From Labyrinthula sp. Ha (Eukaryota > Sar > Bigyra > Labyrinthulida > Labyrinthulaceae): a stretch of 64,000 nucleotides of DNA. The notes below the pieces were generated by a model that searched no databases, had not been told where the DNA came from, and saw nothing but the letters and a program-made list of their open reading frames with translations. The stretch lies in the NCBI GenBank assembly GCA_015227615.1, contig JAALGZ010000010.1, positions 372,001 to 436,000 on the forward strand. Reading direction: 5' to 3'. Positions within the stretch are counted from its first letter, which is position 1; every line of letters begins with the position of its first letter. This document shows, in pieces, positions 56,512 to 64,000 of the stretch. A program made the position numbers and the translations under genes.

Positions 56512-59500
56512 GATGATAAAGAAGATGAGGACCAGAGCGATGGAGAAGAATCGGTATTCGTTGGAGTGATTGCGGTGCTGGATGTGGAGGAAGATGTGAT
56601 AAGTGAAGGAGAGGATGGAGAAGTGGGGTCCATGAACCCGGTTGATCTGGGTGAGATGTTAGTCGATGAGGAGTTTGAGGTCGGTAGAGATGTCGGGAAG
56701 CCGCATGTGAGTGACCCCAAGGTGCAAAAATACCTAAGAGATACAATAAAAAAGAAGGTACAGCAGAGTCTGGAGGATCAGGTGATCGATGAAAAGCAGG
56801 CCAGGGAGTTGGAAAGTATTTTGGTGAAACATGTGGATGCATTTGGTTCCAAGATTGCGAAGTGCGATTTTAATTCTCTAACACCTATGAAAATAGAATT
56901 AAAAGAAGGAGTCACCGAATATGTGAGTAAGCCATATCCCATGTCTAAAGTGAACATGGAAGCGTTGAAGTCCAAGCTGAGGGAACTTGAGGATATGGGG
57001 ATGATCCGTAGGGAACCCAATCCTTTCTTTTCCTCACCGGCTATTATGGTCCCGAAACCCGGCAAGAAAGACGAGTTTCGAATGGTCGTCGATCTGAGAA
57101 GGTGTAACCGATCCGTGAAAGCAACAGGAGCTGGTCTACCAGATTTGGAGACACAGCTAGCCTGGTTCAGCGGATCGGAAAGATACTTCGGCAGCTTCGA
57201 CGGGCTTAGCGGCTTCGACTACCTAAGAATTGAAGAAGGAGCAGAGAAATACCTGGGCATGGTAACCCCTTGGGGTTGTTACACTATGCTCATGGCCCCT
57301 CAAGGATATGTAAATACCCCTCAAATATACCAGGAGCGGGTAATAAATGAAGTGTTAGGAGGAGTGTCGGAGAGTAGTTTATTCGGAAATGGTGTTCTTC
57401 AATGGATAGACGATTCTCTCCTATATACATCAACATGGGAAGAATATAAAAATACCTTAGGGAACTTCCTGTCGAGGTGTATAAATAAAAATTTTCGATT
57501 GAACCTGGACAAGTGCGACCTAATATGTAAACAGGTTGCGTGGTGTGGGAGGATTATTAGTGATGGTAGTTGGAAGTATGATGATAAATATTTTGTGAAG
57601 TTGTCAAATATAGGATTGGTGAGGAAGATGGGGCAGTTGGAGGACCTGGTGTACGTAAGTACCTGGTTGTCTTCTAGTGTTCCTCATCTGGCGAAAAGGC
57701 GGCATTATTTGAGTGAAAAGATGAAAGATCTTGAGAAGAAACTAAAAGATAAATACAAGAAAAAGATGAACAGGCACCAGAGACGAGCAGCTTCTATTGA
57801 GGAATGGTGGGAGAATAACGACCAAAGGGAAGTGACCAAGTTTTTAGATTCCATTTCGGTTTGTGCTCAGCAAAGCCTAAAATTATATCAAAAAGAAAAG
57901 AAGATTGCCCTGTTTACCGATGCCAGTTTTCAATTCTGGTCCGGGGTTTTAAGTTTGTGGGAAGTGGATGGATGGTTGCCAATTTATTTTGGAAGTGGGG
58001 AGTTTGTCGGGAGCAGCATTCATTGGAGCATGACGGATAAGGAATTATACCCCATCATTAAGCTCATGAAACGCTACCGGTTTATTTTATTTGGTCACTT
58101 GCTCCCAATAAATCTTTACACGGATCATAAAAACCTAACGTATTTAATGACTCCAAAGAAAGATATGAATACTGCCACGTTCGGTAGAGTTCAACGCTGG
58201 ATTCTTACCATGCAGGAATTTGATGTTGTTATTCATCATCTTTCTGGGGAGCAGAACGTGTTGGCAGATCTCCTCACCCGATGGGGATACGTGGAGTCGA
58301 GAGATACGGTGGAGTTGAAAGAGAAGTTAGTTGATCATAATGAGGATGCAGGGTGGACGATATGTTGGAAGGGCATCACGTTCTTTGCCAACACTAGAGA
58401 TGTAAATGTAGAAAAGAGAAATATACGGAATATGATCCAGACAAGCGACAGGGAGGAGCTGCTGGAAATCCAAGAGGAGGGTGGAAAAGGATGGAGATTT
58501 GATCCAGAAACAGTGGAGTTTGTAAATAATAGAGTAGCAGTGCATTTCCCTAAAAGAAAAAATAAATACCAAATGCTCACCCTGAAGGAAATAAACGAGA
58601 TCCAAGATAAGTTTGTTAAGGAATGGAAGGATATGAAACTGAGGAAGAATAATAAAGGGTCGTGGGTGGATGATGTAGGTAGGGTTGTCTTACCACAAGT
58701 GATGGTGGAGAGGTTTATAGTTACTGCCCACAATGCTTCGGGGCATGGAAGCGTAGATGAGGTCTTACGCATACTTGAACCTCTCTTCTTCGTAGGAGTT
58801 CCTAAAAATAAACAAAAGATATTAGTACAAAATTTAAAAAGATGGTGTCTGCACTGTGATAAAGATGTAAAAATGATCAGGAGATCGCTAGGTGAAACTT
58901 ATCACCCAGTAGAAGGAGAAGTTGTATTGCACATGGATTTCTTGAAAGTAAAAGATTCTTATCTTCTGGTTATCCTAGAAGATATATCAAGAAAAATATT
59001 ACTTGTTGAAGATCCAAGTCCATGTGCAGCTGTAGTAGTAAGAGCACTGGTGACATGGCGGGGACTTATCGGGCTACCTGCTAAGTTCACTTTAGTCTCT
59101 GATAATGGATCGCACTTCAATAATGAGGTTCTGAGGCAATTTGAGTCCAGATTTCCTTCAGAGCATAAGTTCTCGATCGTGTACAGCCCATGGAGCAATG
59201 GCTCCATTGAGGTCATGAAACGTTTTGTATTGAGGGTGTTGAGACAACTATGTAGTTGCTATATGTTGGATAAGGATAAGTGGAAGGAGGTGCTGCCTCA
59301 AGTTGTAGATGTGATAAATAATAGTAGATCCAGGCACGGTTTCTCTCCTAATGAACTGACGTCTTACTTGGCTAGAGCTAAAGGGATGCATACGTTGAGT
59401 TCGGATAAAGAGGATGATGTGTTACCAATTGTGATTCAAGGGAAATTGAGGGAGTGTAGAGATCCAGAAAAGTTCAGGCGGAATGTCGATAAGTTGTTGG

Positions 59501-61905
59501 AGATCATCTTAAGTAGAAGGAACAAGGTGGAACCAGCTATAAAAGAAAGCAGAGATAGATCAAGAAAATACATAAATAGGAAGTTTCGATCGTCCAAGGT
59601 TAACTTTGCCCCAGGTGACTTCGTTCTAATTTCTAGAATAGGTACCCCTTGGTTAAGTGATAAAATAAGCCTTAGATGGATTGGTCCGTATTTAGTAGTT
59701 GGAGTAGAAGGGGAACATTGTTATAAGGTGAAGAGTTTGGAAGGAAAGTTGGAGGTTGTTCATTCTCAGAGAATAACATTATATCAATCCAGGCCTCAAG
59801 ATTTTAAAATATCTTCTGAAGTTAAGCACAGCTTCTACTACAATCAAGGTCCCTATAAGGTAAATAAATTTATAGACCTAAGGAGTACCGTTGAAGGACT
59901 GGAGTTATTAGTATGGTGGAGGGGGTTCCCGAAAAGCGATGCCAATTGGCAAAGCTTTGAGAGACTGTTTGAGGATGTTCCAAAGTTAGTGAAGAAATAT
60001 ATTAATCCCAGAAGAAATGATAGCGTAGAGTTCGAGAAAGCAAGTAGGTTGATCAAAGAGTGGGAGAGTAGTGGAGAAACTAGGGAGATTAACGCTGTGG
60101 AGGAGTCCATGAACGGGATCCCCAGGGATAAGTGGCTAAAAGGTAGATATAAAATAGTAAAGTACCCTGCCAGGATGAGAGCCATGGATGAAGGAATTAT
60201 CGGAAACTTGAGCAGGGCAAAAGGGTGGTCGGATAAGGAGAAGGAAATCTTTGAGAGTTTGAATATGTTGTTTGGAATTGGATGTTGGGGGAAAATATGT
60301 GAAGTTGGATGTTTGCCAGGAAAGACCAAGTCTCAGATGGTCACGCTTCTTCAAATAGAGTTAGCCAGCCAGTCAATTGGAGAATATTCGGGGTTGAAAG
60401 TGCCTTTCAGAGTTATTAAAGATTTCAATGATGCCAGGCCGGGTGTATTTAGAAGAGGGGGAATGATTGTTAGAAGAGGGAGAGAGAGGAGTAGAGAGGA
60501 GGTGAATGAAGAGAGAGAATTTGTAAGAAAGCAGTTTGAGGATTGTCAGGTCAAAGGAGTAGTAAATATTCCAGTGCTGGAGTTTGAAGAAATCTTAAAT
60601 CCAAGGTTGTCTTTGTCTGATTTGGAGTCCATGATTCATTTTATTGAGAAGTCTCCTGAAAATAAAATATATAACCAAGTAGTAAATCATTTTGAGGAAC
60701 GTGAGCCAGGTAGTTGTCGTCCAAGAGAATACTTCAAGGCAAATATAGGAGACAAATGGTATAGAGTTCTGTTAGATAGTGGAGCTGGAATAAGTTGCAT
60801 TGGCCAAAATATGATTAGTAAAGATCAAATCCAGGTAAAAGGAGATAGGATGGACAAGTTGAACGGAGTGTATGGTGTTAGTGGGAAAAAGTTGCATATT
60901 TTGGGATATGTGGAGAGAGAGGTGAGGTTGGTCCATCCATTGTATAAATACAATCTGGGAAAAGTATGTTTGTATGTGTTAGGGAGAGATATGAAAAAGA
61001 TCATCATTGGTGAGAAAGTTTTGAGAAGGTTCAAATTAAGACCAGAGGATGTCTTGTTCGGTCGAGGAATAAGTAATCATATTGAAATTTGTAGTGTTGA
61101 AGAGGATGCCAAGGATAGGTGTTTGAGTAAGTGGAAGGAGATGTATGTAAAGGAGATAAATAAAAGAGATGATAGAGAGAAATATAGGAAATTGTTTGGG
61201 AAATATTTGGGGGAAAGTGGATATGAGGTAGAAGGTGATAAAGTGGGAGATTCATCTGATAATTTGATAAGGGTAAGAGATTTGGAAAAAGTTGGAGAGG
61301 AATACTTCGTAGTCTGGAAGCAGCCACAAAATAGCAGATACATGGTGGCCAATTTATTGAAGTTAAATTTGAAGATCGTGGGACAGTTTGATGTCGTCTT
61401 ATTAGATCCAGCCTGGAGAGATGGTGTTTCCAATAATCCAACACGAGGTTTAAATATTTCATATCCAACTCTAAACGTAGAAGAGATAAAAAAGATACCA
61501 GTTCCTGAAATCTGTCCAAAAGGAGTTATTGCCCTCTGGGTAACCAATTCCAAGGTACAGGAAGGGATGGACATATTGAAGTGCTGGGGAGCTAAATTGG
61601 TGGAGGTTTTAGTTTGGATAAAGAAAACGAGGAGTGGGAAGTTGTGGAACTCTCATGGTCCATATGTAAGACACAACAAGGAGATTTTGTTATTGGCTGT
61701 GAAAGGAAAACCGTTGTTGGCTCGATCCAGAAGCTGCGATGTAATAATCAGCAGGGTCAGGCAGCAGAGCAGAAAACCAGATGAAATATATCAGATACTT
61801 GAACGTCTTGATCCTGAGGCTAGGTATTTAGAAATGTTTGGGAGAAGGTGGAATTGTAGAGAAAGATGGTATACGATAGGTTTGGATGCCTCATACAGCT
61901 TCTAA
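56512..61905 (+). CDS. Pol: RT, RNase H, integrase, chromodomain, Myb/SANT-like, protease, MT-A70 methyltransferase
   Basis: Open frame of about 1,797 residues; positions here count from 56566. Reverse transcriptase: EFRMVVDLRRCNRS near 169, LSGFDYL, and WIDDSLLY near 280. RNase H: ALFTDASFQFW near 448 and YTDHKNLTYL near 519. Integrase: zinc ligands in AHNASGHG and WCLHCDKD, then LHMDFLKV (789), VSDNGSHF (845) and SNGSIEVMKR (881). Chromodomain: LELLVWWRGFPKSDANWQSF near 1112. Myb/SANT-like segment: GWSDKEKEIFESLNMLFGIG then CWGKICEVG near 1220. Aspartic protease: LLDSGAGISCIG near 1403, ending KIIIGEKVLRRF near 1480. MT-A70: FDVVLLDPAWRDG near 1608, VIALWVTN, HNKEILLLAVKGKP, CDVIISRVRQQSRKPDEIYQ and LEMFGRRW. 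A protease after the integrase is the reverse of the gypsy norm. The last domain aligns by eye to METTL3 through its whole catalytic core. Confidence 0.9.
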   Translation, partial: DDKEDEDQSDGEESVFVGVIAVLDVEEDVISEGEDGEVGSMNPVDLGEMLVDEEFEVGRDVGKPHVSDPKVQKYLRDTIKKKVQQSLEDQVIDEKQARELESILVKHVDAFGSKIAKCDFNSLTPMKIELKEGVTEYVSKPYPMSKVNMEALKSKLRELEDMGMIRREPNPFFSSPAIMVPKPGKKDEFRMVVDLRRCNRSVKATGAGLPDLETQLAWFSGSERYFGSFDGLSGFDYLRIEEGAEKYLGMVTPWGCYTMLMAPQGYVNTPQIYQERVINEVLGGVSESSLFGNGVLQWIDDSLLYTSTWEEYKNTLGNFLSRCINKNFRLNLDKCDLICKQVAWCGRIISDGSWKYDDKYFVKLSNIGLVRKMGQLEDLVYVSTWLSSSVPHLAKRRHYLSEKMKDLEKKLKDKYKKKMNRHQRRAASIEEWWENNDQREVTKFLDSISVCAQQSLKLYQKEKKIALFTDASFQFWSGVLSLWEVDGWLPIYFGSGEFVGSSIHWSMTDKELYPIIKLMKRYRFILFGHLLPINLYTDHKNLTYLMTPKKDMNTATFGRVQRWILTMQEFDVVIHHLSGEQNVLADLLTRWGYVESRDTVELKEKLVDHNEDAGWTICWKGITFFANTRDVNVEKRNIRNMIQTSDREELLEIQEEGGKGWRFDPETVEFVNNRVAVHFPKRKNKYQMLTLKEINEIQDKFVKEWKDMKLRKNNKGSWVDDVGRVVLPQVMVERFIVTAHNASGHGSVDEVLRILEPLFFVGVPKNKQKILVQNLKRWCLHCDKDVKMIRRSLGETYHPVEGEVVLHMDFLKVKDSYLLVILEDISRKILLVEDPSPCAAVVVRALVTWRGLIGLPAKFTLVSDNGSHFNNEVLRQFESRFPSEHKFSIVYSPWSNGSIEVMKRFVLRVLRQLCSCYMLDKDKWKEVLPQVVDVINNSRSRHGFSPNELTSYLARAKGMHTLSSDKEDDVLPIVIQGKLRECRDPEKFRRNVDKLLEIILSRRNKVEPAIKESRDRSRKYINRKFRSSKVNFAPGDFVLISRIGTPWLSDKISLRWIGPYLVVGVEGEHCYKVKSLEGKLEVVHSQRITLYQSRPQDFKISSEVKHSFYYNQGPYKVNKFIDLRSTVEGLELLVWWRGFPKSDANWQSFERLFEDVPKLVKKYINPRRNDSVEFEKASRLIKEWESSGETREINAVEESMNGIPRDKWLKGRYKIVKYPARMRAMDEGIIGNLSRAKGWSDKEKEIFESLNMLFGIGCWGKICEVGCLPGKTKSQMVTLLQIELASQSIGEYSGLKVPFRVIKDFNDARPGVFRRGGMIVRRGRERSREEVNEEREFVRKQFEDCQVKGVVNIPVLEFEEILNPRLSLSDLESMIHFIEKSPENKIYNQVVNHFEEREPGSCRPREYFKANIGDKWYRVLLDSGAGISCIGQNMISKDQIQVKGDRMDKLNGVYGVSGKKLHILGYVEREVRLVHPLYKYNLGKVCLYVLGRDMKKIIIGEKVLRRFKLRPEDVLFGRGISNHIEICSVEEDAKDRCLSKWKEMYVKEINKRDDREKYRKLFGKYLGESGYEVEGDKVGDSSDNLIRVRDLEKVGEEYFVVWKQPQNSRYMVANLLKLNLKIVGQFDVVLLDPAWRDGVSNNPTRGLNISYPTLNVEEIKKIPVPEICPKGVIALWVTNSKVQEGMDILKCWGAKLVEVLVWIKKTRSGKLWNSHGPYVRHNKEILLLAVKGKPLLARSRSCDVIISRVRQQSRKPDEIYQILERLDPEARYLEMFGRRWNCRERWYTIGLDASYSF

Positions 61906-61915
61906 AAGAAAGCAG

Positions 61916-62341
61916 TGTTGGAAAAATATGAATAAATAGTCTGTCCTGTGGATATATAAATGGTAGGAGTCGAAAAGCTGATGTCTGGAACCTATCTGGG
62001 ACTGAAAATTGATACTTTACTTGAGAAAATGTCTTTTATCTTTTTCTTTGGTTGAGGTTATTTTATATTGTAGTAATGTAATATTGAGGTAAGCTGTTTA
62101 GTAAATAATAGTGATGAAGTGGTTTGAAGTAAAATACAGTGAAATTGAACGGAAAAGGAATACAGATGTAGTGGTCCTGGGAGTAGAAAGGAGGATAGAT
62201 ATAGATTTTTGAGTGGTTGTAGTTTTTCAGAGTAAGTAGACGTAATAGTAGAAAAGTTAAGAAGTTAAGAATAAGAAGTTTTAGAAGAATTTTAACAAGA
62301 AGTTAAGTAATAAGCATTGAGTTTTAGGAAAGTACTCAATA
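61916..62341 (+). repeat. 3' LTR
   Basis: A 426-bp direct repeat of the 5' LTR, followed by the second ACTT at 62342-62345 and then resumed Aat-ArgRS homology. Confidence 0.92.
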
Positions 62342-64000
62342 ACTTATCCCCAACATCTGCTCTTCCTATTCTTCAACAACTACAAGCTTTTGAGAAATCT
62401 CAAAACAAAACCCTTCAAAAAGAGTTTTGCTGGTCGCTAAATTTTTCTTCAGATTTTATTCTTTTTCTTTGGTATCAAGGATGGTTTATAATAACTTCTC
62501 CTTTACAAGAAGATTTTTTTATCCTGCTTCCTAAGCTTCATACTCAACGCTGTGTTCTTCAATTAGATAATAATTATAATCATATTCCAAAAAATATAAG
62601 AAAAAATTTTTTAGATATTCACTTAAAATAAACGAAAACTTTTCGCTTTGCATGAATAAAATTGTCGAACAGCATGGACACAACTGGCTCTGTCCGCAAC
62701 TAATATCTTCTTTCCAAACTATTAATGTATCAGACTCTTCAAAATGCATTTTGATATCTGTTGAACTTTGGGATGATCAAGAATTTGTTGCTGGTGAAAT
62801 TGGATTCTGCACTGGTACAATTTATACTTCGTTGACAGGTTTTGCTAAGAAATCTTCAAAAAGTTATGGTTCTATTCAATTGTATTCTCTCAAACACCTT
62901 CTTCTTATATCTGGTTTTAAGCTTTGGGATCTTGGTATGTCTCTTGAATATAAAAAAGATCTTGGTGCTGTTTTATTTTCTAGAAATAATTTTCTCTCTC
63001 TGTTTAAACGGTTAAGAAATGAGAATAAAGTATATCCACGTTTTTTAACCGTTGCAAAAGAAAACATTAATTGTAAAGAAATATTTGAATATGAAAGAGA
63101 AAAAAAAGTATTGGAGAGAAAAGAAAGTAGTAAAAATACAATGAAATATAGGCGGAAAGTGGAGAGAAAAGAGAAGTATTCTGTTACAAGTGCAGAAATT
63201 TTTGAAACAAGTGGGTTGGAAGAAGTTAGTACAAGTTGTGACTCACCAGATGCTGAGCTTTCATTATTGTTGAACCAAATTTTAAATCAAATATTAACTT
63301 CGGAAGGTCATAATATTGAAAATATCCATATCGAGTTCTTTGCGTGTTTTGGACGAAACACAAGCAGAAGAAGTGTGTTTTCAAGGTTTGATTATTTTAG
63401 TCCCGGACTGCTTCAAATTAATCTCTCTTCAGAAATGAGAAAGCGAATTGAAATCTCTCTACGGAAGGAGCTTGAGAAAATATCATGTATAAGGCAATTC
63501 GCATTTATTAACGGTTTCTTGAATGTTAAGCTATCGAGTGAGTTCTTGGACTGTTTTACAAATGGTGTTGACTTAGAAACAGCCTTGATAGAAAGCGCAG
63601 AGTCTGGATATATATGGTAAGATTATTTTGGACCAAATCTCGCAAAAGAACTTCACGTAGGTCATTTACGTTCTGCTTTGCTAGGTGATTTTGTTTACAA
63701 AGGATATAAACTGTTGTTTCCAAATAAGGAAATACGTTCTATTTCTCATGTTGGTGATTTTGGACAACAATATGGAAGGTTACTTGAACTAATTTTAAAT
63801 ACGAGTTCATATCCTACAGAAATATTGGATTTAAGAAATACACTGTATAGAAAGATATCAAAAACTAGTCCAGCTCTTCCAAAAAATTTATCACCAGAGG
63901 AGCTAAATGAAAAAATGAAAGCTTTGAGCTCTTTGTATAGGTATGCCTCTAGTTTGGAACCACAAGAAGCGTTTGATGATAGAAATTCTGCGTTGCACCA
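62342..64000 (+). pseudogene. 3' part of the second, broken Aat-ArgRS copy (continues past the window)
   Basis: From ACTTATCCCC on it follows copy 1 (from 48678) at about 97 percent identity, covering the Aat domain, linker and the ArgRS N-terminal and catalytic core as far as the window goes. Besides the retroelement it has a one-base deletion near 62606-62612, where copy 1 has AAAAAAACTTTTC, and a nonsense change at 63618 (TGG-TAA where copy 1 has TGG-TTA), just before the HVGH motif. The remaining frame is otherwise well kept, so loss of function is recent. The Aat part alone (62652-63620) is still open for 322 residues, but probably not expressed as a full enzyme. Confidence 0.9.

Larger units (their letters stand above)
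54650..62341 (+). mobile_element. Chromodomain Ty3/gypsy (Metaviridae-type) LTR retroelement with an MT-A70 methyltransferase domain, looks whole
   Basis: 7.7 kb with 425-bp LTRs, ACTT target duplication, gag (55129-56511), pol (to 61905) and a purine tract (AAAAGAAAGCAG) abutting the 3' LTR. It sits inside the second Aat-ArgRS copy. The LTRs differ at about 15 of 425 positions (roughly 3.5 percent), so the insertion is fairly recent but not new. Gag and pol are fully open and in one frame, consistent with the read-through some LTR elements use. No obvious break was seen. Confidence 0.93.

Noticed and set aside
55377-56720. Long minus-strand frames over gag.
   Set aside because: Ser/Pro-rich antisense shadows of the purine-rich gag and pol; no start context and no independent evidence.
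61280-61385. A second chromodomain just before MT-A70 (LEKVGEEYFVVWKQ).
   Set aside because: Only the EYFVVWK part resembles a chromodomain; the following WEP/NxLLD-type core is missing, so I leave it unassigned.
1-64000. CRISPR array, integron or bacterial operon structure.
   Set aside because: No regularly spaced repeats, Shine-Dalgarno patterns or operon-like gene spacing; introns and eukaryotic families rule out a bacterial origin.

Overview
The window is AT-rich nuclear DNA from an unidentified unicellular eukaryote. Evidence for a eukaryote: a Roco GTPase, an Atg14/UVRAG-like protein, a Naa60-type acetyltransferase, a purple acid phosphatase, a eukaryotic-style kinase, LTR and LINE retroelements, and spliceosomal introns. 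The introns are very short (mostly 26-31 nt). TAA, TAG and TGA all behave as stops. I cannot name the lineage. Introns this short are known in several unrelated protists, so they do not decide it.

Layout. 1-3242 holds a partial, broken Ty3/gypsy-type element on the minus strand. 3.4-12.2 kb is AT-rich, with decayed coding blocks and one intron-split gene (5676 to about 6408, minus). 12227-14812 is an LRR-Roc-COR gene with seven tiny introns. 15-18.4 kb and 25.9-27 kb carry decayed LINE-like DNA. 18.9-21 kb has kinase-like relics. 21806-22576 encodes a Naa60-like acetyltransferase. 28573-30701 has two tail-to-tail genes (Atg14/UVRAG-like; Cys-rich membrane protein) whose stop codons are 2 nt apart. 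37479-41544 is a compact cluster: phosphatase and UMP/CMP kinase diverge from a 150-bp promoter, and a protein kinase converges on the UMP/CMP kinase. 41.5-48.3 kb is empty.

The right end is the most unusual part. 48508-51126 encodes a fusion of a leucyl/phenylalanyl-tRNA-protein transferase (Aat) fold to an arginyl-tRNA synthetase. One polypeptide could therefore charge tRNA-Arg and pass arginine to protein N-termini. A second, broken copy lies at 54018-64000. It is split by an apparently whole chromodomain Ty3/gypsy element (54650-62341) whose pol ends in an MT-A70 (METTL3-like) adenine methyltransferase domain, with the protease placed after the integrase and chromodomain instead of before the reverse transcriptase.

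The genes do not form one pathway. Two (Naa60-like, Aat-ArgRS) point to protein N-terminal modification, but they are 26 kb apart. All identifications come from reading translated motifs by eye; no database search was run.
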